From an uncultured Oscillospiraceae bacterium (GTDB lineage Bacteria; Bacillota; Clostridia; Oscillospirales; Ruminococcaceae): DNA of 64,000 nucleotides. This document shows positions 43,225-50,595 of this stretch, one piece after another. The notes beneath the pieces were generated by a model, which worked only from the letters and a program-made list of their open reading frames with translations, had not been told where the DNA came from and ran no database searches. The stretch is taken from the NCBI GenBank assembly GCA_900548355.1, contig URKR01000002.1, forward strand, positions 62,001 through 126,000, read 5' to 3'. Every line of letters begins with the position of its first letter. Position 1 is the first letter of the stretch. The position numbers were made by a program, and so were the translations under genes.

Positions 43225-45240
43225 TTATGCCTCACAGCGCGGCGCAGGGCCGGCAAACTTGAACAGCGGTGCGCCGGCGTTTTCGGCGCTTGCAAAGGGC
43301 CCGGGCAGAACGGCGGGGCCGCGGTGGTTGCCCAGATAGTCCGCGTCAAATACAAGATCGGTTCCGTCGGGGGCTTCAAACCGCTGGCAGGGTTCAAATA
43401 CCTTGCCAAGAACTTCGCTGTTCACCATGGCGCATCCTGCGCGCAGCCATTCATAGAGATTTGTCTCCAAAACCGGCTGGCCGTCGCGTTCATCCAGCGT
43501 CACATAAATCTCGTGGGTGTTGTCCAGCTGGGGTGCATGCTCCTTGGCCCAGGCGCGCGCACCGTTGAAGTAGGCGTTGCCGCTGCACCATACAGGCAGC
43601 TTGTGTTCATGGGCAGGCGCCAGTTTGCCCATGTCCGGCTGGTCGCTGTCCATATCAAACAGCGCAATCCATTCCGCATAGGTGGGGTAGGCATCCAGCG
43701 GGTGGGTGCCCACGGCGCGGTTTTCTTCGTCAAAACCGTCGTCGTTGTCGTGCTGCACCACATACGGCTCCGCGGGCCATTTCTGCACAAAGATGTTGTT
43801 GTAGAAGCGGTCGTCCCCGTGCAGGATGGTCATAAAGCCCATGACTTCGGTGCGGTGGGGGAAATGATAGGGGGTATAGCGTGAACCGGTTCCGCCGCCC
43901 ACACAGGTCAGCGCGCCGCAGATCAGGTTGTGGACCATTGCCACACCCTGGGTGGCCATCCGCAGCGAAACATCCGAAAGCAGAATGTTGTTGTCAATCA
44001 GTGTCGGGCCGTGGCTGACTTCCACAAAGATATCCTGGCTCAGCATGCCGCCCGGAAGCTGCCGGGCAAAGGCGGGCCGTTGGTTGTCATGCAGCAGGTT
44101 CTGGGTGATGCGGGTGCCCTGGGCCTCCCAGTCGCACCAGATACCCATGGTACAGTGGTGGATGTGGTTGCGCCGGCAGACCACATCAATCGCTGCATGC
44201 AGTTTGATGCCGGCAATCTCGGCCCCGCCCAGCTCCATCATGTTGTTGATGTGGTGGATGTGGTTGTCTTCAATCAGGGAAAAGACCCCGCCCATCCGGC
44301 CGATGATGCCGCCCTGCTCGCAGTGGTGAATGTTGCAGCGGCGAATGATATGGCTGCCGACTTTTTCCTTCAGCCAGCCATGGTACTGCCCGCGGCAAAC
44401 GGAATCCCGCTCCATCTGGGTGGGGCTCTTGAGGTGGTGATGGGTGAAATATTGGTCGTTTTCCGGGTCATAGTACCGCCCCAGTGAGATGCCCGCGCAT
44501 TTGCTGTTGCGGATTTCACAATCTTCGATGATCCATCCCTTTGACCAGTGCGGGCCGATCATACCGTCCTGAAAACCGGCAGGCGGCGCCCAGGTGGTGG
44601 CGGCCTTCTCGATGCAAAAACCCTGCACCGTGATGTACCCCACGCCGGTGCGGCTGGGCATCAGGCACTCACGCCGGACGTTGATTTCCACATTCTCGGC
44701 ATTGGGGTCAAGGCCCTGGAAATTTGCGTACAGCACCGTATCGTCGCCATCCTGCTCGGTGTACCACTGGTAGAGCGAGCCCTCAGGTTCCCAGGAATAG
44801 GGTGAGGCCTCGCCCGCCAGGCAGGCGTCCAGGCTTTCCGCTTCATACATGGTCCGGCCATTCAGATAAACGGCGCCGGTATGTTTGGTGCGTTTGGCGA
44901 AAAACCAGTCGCCGTATACATAGGTGGTATAGGGGTTGTAAGCGCCGAACAGGCTGTTCGGCACCCTGCAAACCCAGACCTGCCCCGCATGCGGCTGCCA
45001 GGACTTGACCGGTTCGGCACCGGAAATTACCGCGCCCAGCGGAACGGTGCTGCGGTAGGTGATCCGCGCATCGGGCAAGCCTGCGTTCTGCGGGTCGACG
45101 TATTCGCGGTACACGCCGGGCGCAACCAGAACTTCATCGCCGGGCCGGGCCACACGCGCGGCGGACTGAATGCGTTTGAATGGCCGCGTGCGGGAACCGT
45201 CGCCGTCCCGCGCCGCCTGGATATCGACATAATATTGCAT
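43225..45240 (-). CDS. Beta-xylosidase, glycoside hydrolase family 120
   Basis: A 671-residue right-handed beta-helix enzyme strongly resembling the GH120 beta-xylosidase XylC of Thermoanaerobacterium. Shared stretches include DEVLVAPGVYREYVDP, TTWAPPAGFQDGMIGPHWSKGW, HEIAGIKLHAAIDV-like sequence and WEAQGTRITQNLL. The nucleophile should be Asp370 (WCDWEAQG) and the acid/base Glu407 (FVEVSHGP). No signal peptide, so cytoplasmic cleavage of imported xylo-oligosaccharides is likely. GGAGG is six bases before ATG 45240. Single-gene unit with its own promoter. No xylose genes are adjacent. Confidence 0.93.
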   Translation of the reverse strand: MQYYVDIQAARDGDGSRTRPFKRIQSAARVARPGDEVLVAPGVYREYVDPQNAGLPDARITYRSTVPLGAVISGAEPVKSWQPHAGQVWVCRVPNSLFGAYNPYTTYVYGDWFFAKRTKHTGAVYLNGRTMYEAESLDACLAGEASPYSWEPEGSLYQWYTEQDGDDTVLYANFQGLDPNAENVEINVRRECLMPSRTGVGYITVQGFCIEKAATTWAPPAGFQDGMIGPHWSKGWIIEDCEIRNSKCAGISLGRYYDPENDQYFTHHHLKSPTQMERDSVCRGQYHGWLKEKVGSHIIRRCNIHHCEQGGIIGRMGGVFSLIEDNHIHHINNMMELGGAEIAGIKLHAAIDVVCRRNHIHHCTMGIWCDWEAQGTRITQNLLHDNQRPAFARQLPGGMLSQDIFVEVSHGPTLIDNNILLSDVSLRMATQGVAMVHNLICGALTCVGGGTGSRYTPYHFPHRTEVMGFMTILHGDDRFYNNIFVQKWPAEPYVVQHDNDDGFDEENRAVGTHPLDAYPTYAEWIALFDMDSDQPDMGKLAPAHEHKLPVWCSGNAYFNGARAWAKEHAPQLDNTHEIYVTLDERDGQPVLETNLYEWLRAGCAMVNSEVLGKVFEPCQRFEAPDGTDLVFDADYLGNHRGPAVLPGPFASAENAGAPLFKFAGPAPRCEA

Positions 45241-45272
45241 AGGTAGCCTCCATTTCACAAGGATCTGCGTTC

Positions 45273-45301
45273 ATCCTACAGCGCCCGGCGCCGGCTGTCA
45301 A
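45273..45301 (-). promoter_or_regulatory. Promoter of the xylosidase gene
   Basis: Minus-strand TTGACA (45301-45296), a 17-bp spacer and TAGGAT (45278-45273). Confidence 0.75.
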
Positions 45302-45402
45302 TTTGGAATAGTGTATGAAATCCGAACGGGAAAGTTGTGCATCCTGCCGTTTTGCGGCGTATGGCTCTTCGGCTGCCCGCGCATGCGCCGTCTATTCGAT
45401 GG

Positions 45403-45459
45403 TCAGATCAAAATGCCCGGTGCAGTTTTCGCCGCGCAGCACAAACAGAGTTTGCGCAT
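45403..45459 (-). CDS. Possible 18-residue Cys-rich peptide after the bacitracin-type ABC genes
   Basis: MRKLCLCCAAKTAPGILI begins at ATG 45459 with AGGAGG at 45473-45468, spaced eight bases. The Shine-Dalgarno overlaps the end of the upstream permease gene, so it would be the fourth gene of that operon. Composition (three Cys in four positions) is unusual. Unproven; another reading frame over the same bases also stays open. Confidence 0.3.
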   Translation of the reverse strand: MRKLCLCCAAKTAPGILI

Positions 45460-45464
45460 GGTTC

Positions 45465-46271
45465 TCACCTCCTGGCCATGCGCCGGCTGGCAGGGCGACG
45501 TGCTTTGCGCCGCGGGGCGCGCAGTTCCCGCTGCCGGCCGGATAACGCCAGCAGCAATACGGCCAGCGCGGCCGTTGCGCCAAAGCCTGCGAGCGAAAGC
45601 AGCGGGTTGGGCGCTTCAAGCGCGCCATTATAACTTGCCATATCAAAACCGACCAAAACCAGCGCGGCGGAAAACGGATAAGCTGAAAGCAGAACCCCGC
45701 TTTTAAAGAAAAGGATGCAATACCCGCCGAAGAAAGTGGCGATCGATCCGGCCAGGTAAGCGCCCGGTATCTGCCCAAAAATCAGCACAAGAGGCAAGCA
45801 GACAACGCAGGTTGTCAGTGCCGCGGCAAAAATCTGGCCGCAGCCGCCCAGCACGGCCGGCAAACTCATTCCGGGTAACCCGAACACGGCGCCTGCCGCC
45901 ACCGTCACTGCCCCGCTGTAAAGCCCAAATCCACCGGCAAGCCCGGCCACGACAATCAGTTTGCCGCCAAGCAGCGCCGGCATCGAAAGCGGCACCGTGA
46001 CAAGGTTTTTCATTGTATCCTGGTTCGTCTCCCGGTCAATCAGCCAACCGCCGATCATAACCAGGCTGATCGGCAGAAAGATCTGGGTGTTCCCCCAGAC
46101 CACGGCCGAAAACAGTTTGGCCATGTTGTAGTCCGGGTCGCGCTGTGCAGGCTCAATCACAAGCTGGGTGCCGTACTGTACAAGCGGGCAGAGCGCCAGC
46201 GCCACCACGCCGACCAGCAAAATCTGGCAGCGGCGCAGCTTGGCCCATTCACTGCGTACAATCGATAGCAT
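45465..46271 (-). CDS. ABC-2 type permease subunit (bacitracin/lantibiotic immunity type), second
   Basis: A 268-residue membrane protein with six predicted helices. It starts MLSIVRSEWAKLRRCQILLVG and has the family segment GGWLIDRETNQDTMKNLVTVPLS near residue 80. It ends in a strongly basic tail (RRKARRPASRRMARR). It pairs with the next permease and the BcrA-like ATPase, probably exporting or removing a cell-wall-active peptide. AAAGGAG lies upstream. It starts 16 bases after the previous permease gene. Confidence 0.87.
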   Translation of the reverse strand: MLSIVRSEWAKLRRCQILLVGVVALALCPLVQYGTQLVIEPAQRDPDYNMAKLFSAVVWGNTQIFLPISLVMIGGWLIDRETNQDTMKNLVTVPLSMPALLGGKLIVVAGLAGGFGLYSGAVTVAAGAVFGLPGMSLPAVLGGCGQIFAAALTTCVVCLPLVLIFGQIPGAYLAGSIATFFGGYCILFFKSGVLLSAYPFSAALVLVGFDMASYNGALEAPNPLLSLAGFGATAALAVLLLALSGRQRELRAPRRKARRPASRRMARR

Positions 46272-46287
46272 AGAAAGACCACTCCTT

Positions 46288-47085
46288 TCAAGGTTCACGC
46301 CGCCGATACACCAGCGCGATCAGGAAAATAAAAACGACAGCTTCAGCCGCTGCAATCCCAAGCGCGGTTGGCGTGCTGATGGCGTGAGCCAGCAGCTGTT
46401 GTACAAGTGGGGGCTCGCTGGCGGCGCTTCGACTCAGAAACGGGGAGTACCAGCGCAGGCTCAGCGCCCCGGGCAGCAGTGTGCCGGCATTCAACCCCAG
46501 CGGCATCGTGCTCAGCGAGGGGATCATCAGGGTGATATAGTTGGCGACGGTGTAAAAGAAGGTGATGATGACCGATAGAATTGTGCTCTTGTTCAGCGCC
46601 ACAACCAGCAGCACGCAGGGCAGCGCGCCGGACCACATCAGTACCCCCTGCACCAGGCAGACCCCCAGCAGTTTCCAGTACCCGATCGGCGCCCAGCCCT
46701 GTACCAGCAGAATTACAAGGTTGACAAGCCCGCCCACAGCCATGAACAGCACCGAAAACCCCAGCAGCAACAGCAGCTTGGCCACAGCCAGCGCCGCGCG
46801 GTCAACCGGCACGCAGCACAGGTTTTTCAGCGTATCGCTGTCCTGTTCCTCAAACAGCAGGTTGGCGGCCAGCACCGCCACGGCGGGGATCAGCACCACA
46901 TAGGCGCTGAGCTGGATCATCGTCGCCATCAGCTGGATCACGGCGGACTCGCTGTCGGCCGGGTCGGACAAAAACACAGCAAACGCCAGTGGCAAACCCA
47001 CTGAGGAGGCCGCCATCACCCAAAACAGCGGTTTGCGCCGCAGTTTCAGCAGCTCGCACAGCAGCAGTTTAGCCAATGCCCTCAC
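46288..47085 (-). CDS. ABC-2 type permease subunit (bacitracin/lantibiotic immunity type), first
   Basis: A 265-residue membrane protein with six predicted helices, beginning MRALAKLLLCELLKLRRKPLFWV and containing LLFEEQDSDTLKNLCCVPVDRAALAVAKLL, homologous in position to the same motif of the second permease. The likely start is GTG 47085, overlapping the ATPase gene by 17 bases. The paralogous pair is typical of immunity transporters such as MutEG/SpaEG and of BcrB-like systems. Confidence 0.87.
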   Translation of the reverse strand: MRALAKLLLCELLKLRRKPLFWVMAASSVGLPLAFAVFLSDPADSESAVIQLMATMIQLSAYVVLIPAVAVLAANLLFEEQDSDTLKNLCCVPVDRAALAVAKLLLLLGFSVLFMAVGGLVNLVILLVQGWAPIGYWKLLGVCLVQGVLMWSGALPCVLLVVALNKSTILSVIITFFYTVANYITLMIPSLSTMPLGLNAGTLLPGALSLRWYSPFLSRSAASEPPLVQQLLAHAISTPTALGIAAAEAVVFIFLIALVYRRREP

Positions 47086-47992
47086 CCCCGGTCACCTTTT
47101 TGAAATAGTCCTCCAGCGTATCTTCACACAGGTGGGCGTCCTGCACGGCGAGCCCTGCCTGCACAAACTGCGCCACCAGCCCGGCAATGTCGGCCTTGGG
47201 TTCGGCCAGTGTGAGCTCGTGCTCATTCAAAACTTCAAAGTCCCGCATTCTGCACCGCGTGTAGAGTAGCCGCGCAGCCGCGCGTGCGTCGGATACTGTA
47301 AAGTGAATGTACTTGCCATTCTTCGCTTCGAGTTCTTCGAGGCTTTCCTCCTCGAGCAGCACCCCGTGGTCAATGATGCCGATATCATCGGCAAGCAGCG
47401 CAATCTCGGAAAGAATGTGGCTCGAGATCAAAATGGTTTTGCCCCGCACATCACACAGCTCTCGGATGAACCGCCGCACTTCGGCGATGCCGATCGGGTC
47501 AAGCCCGTTGATCGGTTCGTCCAGGATCAGCAGCTCAGGGTCATGCATGATGGCCAAAGCGATTGCAAGGCGCTGTTTCATGCCAAGCGAATATTGTTTG
47601 AAGAGCTTTTTGTCCCGGTAGGGCAAACCGACCAATTCGAGAGCCGACTTGATCGCACGGTCCGGGCGGGGCAACTTGCGCAGAATCGCAAAGATGCGCA
47701 GGTTTTCGGTTCCGGTCAGGTTGGGGTAGAACCCGGGCGATTCAATCAAACTGCCAACCCGGGGCAAAACCTGGGCGGCTTTGGCGGGCATGGCATGGCC
47801 AAAGATCCGCACACTGCCTGCGCTTGGCGCGGTCAGTCCCAGCAGCATCCGCATGGTGGTGGTTTTGCCGGCGCCGTTGCGGCCCAGCAGCCCGTAAATG
47901 CGCCCGGGCCGAACGTGCAGATTGAGGTTTTCGACGCTGACCTGCTCGCCGTAGCGCTTGGTCAGGCCGTGGGTTTCGATGATGCATTCCAT
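47069..47992 (-). CDS. BcrA-like ABC transporter ATPase
   Basis: A 307-residue ATPase with Walker A GRNGAGKTTTMRM, signature YSLGMKQRLAIALA (Tyr-Ser-Leu-Gly form usual in BcrA) and Walker B LLILDEPINGLDP. The C-terminal 80 residues form the accessory domain of bacitracin/lantibiotic immunity ATPases. It leads the three-gene ABC operon and is divergent from the two-component system, the arrangement used for sensing and resisting peptide antibiotics. Confidence 0.93.
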   Translation of the reverse strand: MECIIETHGLTKRYGEQVSVENLNLHVRPGRIYGLLGRNGAGKTTTMRMLLGLTAPSAGSVRIFGHAMPAKAAQVLPRVGSLIESPGFYPNLTGTENLRIFAILRKLPRPDRAIKSALELVGLPYRDKKLFKQYSLGMKQRLAIALAIMHDPELLILDEPINGLDPIGIAEVRRFIRELCDVRGKTILISSHILSEIALLADDIGIIDHGVLLEEESLEELEAKNGKYIHFTVSDARAAARLLYTRCRMRDFEVLNEHELTLAEPKADIAGLVAQFVQAGLAVQDAHLCEDTLEDYFKKVTGGEGIG

Positions 47993-48056
47993 AAGCAGCT
48001 CCTTTTCAAAGGTGGATTTCGGCTAAATTCGGGCGGCGTCCTGCCGCTCTGCCTGT

Positions 48057-48084
48057 ATGTTACCACCCGAACCTTGCCCCCCAA
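48057..48084 (-). promoter_or_regulatory. Probable promoter of the ABC operon
   Basis: Minus-strand TTGGGG (48084-48079), a 16-bp spacer and TGG-extended TAACAT (48062-48057). No clear direct repeats for the response regulator were recognised. Confidence 0.5.
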
Positions 48085-48126
48085 CGGAGCCTGCCTTGAA
48101 TTTGGCTGGAGATTGCTCCCGCGGGG

Positions 48127-48156
48127 ATGACAGCCGCACTGCGCCGGGGGTATAAT
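48127..48156 (+). promoter_or_regulatory. Promoter of the two-component system
   Basis: ATGACA at 48127-48132, an 18-bp spacer and TATAAT at 48151-48156, 27 bases before the response-regulator start. Confidence 0.65.
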
Positions 48157-48182
48157 ACAAATAGAAAAAAGGGGGGCGCCTT

Positions 48183-48881
48183 ATGGACAACCATTCCATT
48201 CTGCTGGTGGATGACGAGCCGGCGATCCTTGAAATGCTCGTCACCATCTTTACCCAGGCCGGTTATACGAACCTGGCCACGGCTTCGGACGGCGCCGGCG
48301 CGCTGGCCCAAATGCGCCGCAAAATGCCCGATCTTGTCATCCTGGATGTCATGCTGCCGGATACCGACGGCTTTTCACTGCTGCGCGCCATCCGGGCCGT
48401 CGGGCGCACGCCGGTGCTGATGCTGACCGCCCGGGGTGAAGCCGGCGACCGCATTGCCGGGCTTGAGCAGGGGGCGGACGATTACCTCGTCAAGCCGTTT
48501 CTGCCGCGGGAACTGCTGTTGCGGGTGCAGGCGCTGCTGCGCCGCGCCTACCCGGAAGCGAACCGACAGGTGCGGCTTGCAGCTGCCGTGGTCGATTTGG
48601 GCGACGCGACGGTGCGCCGCCCCGACCGCCCCGACCCGCTGCCGCTGACCGCCAGGGAATATGCGATTTTTTCGAAGCTTGCCGAAAATGCCGGCCGCAT
48701 CGTCACAATCGGCGCCCTGTGTGAGACCGCCTGCGGCGAAATCTGGCAGGGGTATGAGAGCACCCTGATGACCCATATCCGCCATCTGCGCGAAAAGATC
48801 GAGGCCGACCCTTCAGCCCCGCAGTCGCTTTTGACGGTGCGAGGGCTCGGATACAAACTTGTTGTGGAGGAGGGCAGATGA
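48183..48881 (+). CDS. OmpR/PhoB-family response regulator
   Basis: A 232-residue regulator. The receiver domain (about 5-118) has the acidic pair Asp10-Asp11, phosphoacceptor Asp55 (LVILDVMLPD) and Lys in DDYLVKPF. The winged-helix output (about 130-230) ends VRGLGYKLVVEEGR. The TGA overlaps the ATG of the kinase gene (ATGA). It probably controls the divergent ABC operon in response to a cell-envelope signal. The target is inferred from gene order. Confidence 0.95.
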   Translation: MDNHSILLVDDEPAILEMLVTIFTQAGYTNLATASDGAGALAQMRRKMPDLVILDVMLPDTDGFSLLRAIRAVGRTPVLMLTARGEAGDRIAGLEQGADDYLVKPFLPRELLLRVQALLRRAYPEANRQVRLAAAVVDLGDATVRRPDRPDPLPLTAREYAIFSKLAENAGRIVTIGALCETACGEIWQGYESTLMTHIRHLREKIEADPSAPQSLLTVRGLGYKLVVEEGR

Positions 48882-50284
48882 AACAGGAAAAGGCGTCCGG
48901 CGGCCTGCGCCGGTTTTTCCGGCGGTATCTTGTGACCGGGGTGGGGATTCTTCTGCTCTTCATCCTGGCCAACGTCCTTATGCTCGGCACGCTTTCAAGT
49001 GTAATCTACGGCCGGATGTCAGACGGGGCCGATGCCCCGGTTGACGCGCTCGCTGCTTGTGTTTCCGGGAAAGCAGGCGACTATACGGTGGATGAACCCG
49101 CCTTCGCCGCGCTGGCCGGCGAAAATGGCGGCGACCTGCCCTGGGCAATGCTGCTTGACGCCGACGGCATGGTGGCCTGGTCCTGGCGCGCCCCGGCCGA
49201 AGTGCTGCACCCCTACACAGCGGCCGAAATCGCAAACTTTTCCCGCTGGTATCTTGCCGATTACCCGGTCGTGGTGCGGGTGATGGACGGCGGCGGGCTG
49301 CTGGTTCTGGCGTTTGACAAAAACCGGGTTGCGCGGGTTGGTCTGTCCAACCTTTATACCTTCCAAAGCCTGCAGGCTATGCTGGTGGGCGGCGCTGCGG
49401 TTTTTGCAATCAACCTGCTGCTGGCGGTCGGGCTGTTTTGGTACAGCCTGCGCCGGATGGAGCGCGGCGTGGCCCCGCTCGTCGCCGGGGTAGAGCGGCT
49501 TGCGCAGGGCCAGCCGGCGCACCTGCCCGAAACCGGCGATTTTGCCCCCGCCCATGCTGCGCTCAACCGCGCGTCGGCCCAGCTGTCCCGGCGGGATGCC
49601 GCACGGGCCGAATGGATCGGCGGCATCTCCCACGATGTCCGCACCCCGCTCGCGGTCATCCTCGGCTATGCCGCGACGCTTGAGGACGACCCCGCCCTGC
49701 CCGCCGCGGCCCGCACCCAGGCAGGGGCGATCCGCGCCCAGGCCGAGCGGCTGCGCACCTTGATGGAGGATCTCAACCTGACGAGCAAGCTCGAATATTC
49801 GATGCAGCCGCTGCGGCTGCGCTACCTGGACCCGGCCGAACTTGCCCGCGGCGTTGTGACCGACTTTCTCAACGCTGGCCTGCCCGAAGGATTTACGCTG
49901 GATTTTTCCGCCGAAGGCTCGGCCGATACGATGGAGGGTGACCCGGCGCTTTTAGCCCGCGCGCTCGAAAACCTGATCCGCAACAGCATCCGCCACAACC
50001 CCGGCGGCTGTGCGATCACGGTGGCGGTGGCGCGCGGGGCGGACGGCTGCCGGTTTACGGTGGCGGACGACGGCGTCGGGATGCCGGCCGAAGCGCGGGC
50101 GAAGGTGCAGGCCGCCGATTTTGGGCCTTTGTACGGTACGGCAGGCGGCGCAGCCCATGGCTTCGGGCTGCGGCTTGTGGCCGGCATTGTGCGGGCCCAC
50201 GGCGGCAAACTCGAACTGAAAGAGGCCGTCCCGACCGGCTTGCAGGTCAGCTTCTCAATCCCCCGCGGCGCACCGCGCGAGTAA
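48878..50284 (+). CDS. Sensor histidine kinase (HisKA type)
   Basis: A 468-residue membrane kinase. One helix lies at about 20-40, an extracellular sensor domain of about 120 residues follows, and a second helix lies at about 168-190. The HisKA domain carries His252 in ISHDVRTPLAVILGYA. The ATP domain shows an N box (ENLIRNSIRHNP), G1 (DDGVGMPAEA) and G2 (HGFGLRLVAGIV). The large sensor domain differs from the very short one in BceS kinases, so direct ligand sensing is possible. Overlaps the regulator gene by four bases. Confidence 0.94.
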   Translation: MKQEKASGGLRRFFRRYLVTGVGILLLFILANVLMLGTLSSVIYGRMSDGADAPVDALAACVSGKAGDYTVDEPAFAALAGENGGDLPWAMLLDADGMVAWSWRAPAEVLHPYTAAEIANFSRWYLADYPVVVRVMDGGGLLVLAFDKNRVARVGLSNLYTFQSLQAMLVGGAAVFAINLLLAVGLFWYSLRRMERGVAPLVAGVERLAQGQPAHLPETGDFAPAHAALNRASAQLSRRDAARAEWIGGISHDVRTPLAVILGYAATLEDDPALPAAARTQAGAIRAQAERLRTLMEDLNLTSKLEYSMQPLRLRYLDPAELARGVVTDFLNAGLPEGFTLDFSAEGSADTMEGDPALLARALENLIRNSIRHNPGGCAITVAVARGADGCRFTVADDGVGMPAEARAKVQAADFGPLYGTAGGAAHGFGLRLVAGIVRAHGGKLELKEAVPTGLQVSFSIPRGAPRE

Positions 50285-50310
50285 ACAAAAGGAAAAATAA
50301 AATAGAAAAA

Positions 50311-50343
50311 GCGCCCGCCCAGGAAATAAGCCCGGGCGGGCGC
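50311..50343 (-). terminator. Terminator facing glnS, shared with the kinase gene
   Basis: GCGCCCGCCC (50311-50320) pairs with its complement at 50334-50343. The T-rich tract follows on the minus strand only, so it ends leftward transcription from glnS, and the hairpin may also protect the kinase mRNA end. Confidence 0.7.
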
Positions 50344-50412
50344 GCTGCATATTTTCGTGTATAAAGAATGTGGCGATCCCTTTGTCTTCGCGCTTGGGAT
50401 GGCCTGCTGCAG

Positions 50413-50434
50413 GGGCGGATGCTCGCATCCGCCC
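50413..50434. repeat. Perfect palindromic hairpin 1 (GGGCGGATGC type)
   Basis: GGGCGGATGC-TC-GCATCCGCCC, a 10-bp perfect stem with a two-base loop, in the gene-free region 50344-50595. It looks like an intergenic REP-type element. Confidence 0.6.
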
Positions 50435-50462
50435 GCAAAAGCCACCGCCGCCGCAAGCCAGC

Positions 50463-50484
50463 GGGCCGATGCAAGCATCGGCCC
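50463..50484. repeat. Perfect palindromic hairpin 2 (GGGCCGATGC type)
   Basis: GGGCCGATGC-AA-GCATCGGCCC, the same design as hairpin 1 with two compensatory changes, 28 bases further on. Confidence 0.6.
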
Positions 50485-50542
50485 CTATGAAGGCAGAACC
50501 AAGGTAAGGGATAAAAGGGAATACCCCCCAATAATAGAGATC

Positions 50543-50569
50543 GTAGCGGCGCACAGTGTGCGCCGCTAC
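50543..50569. repeat. 27-bp palindromic repeat, copy C
   Basis: Two perfect 12-bp arms GTAGCGGCGCAC around AGT. The flanks GAGATC and GTCTCAAC extend the symmetry and match copy B at 12651-12683. It is the most intact copy in the window. Confidence 0.75.
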
Positions 50570-50595
50570 AGTCTCAACAGGACAAAGCCCAGCCC

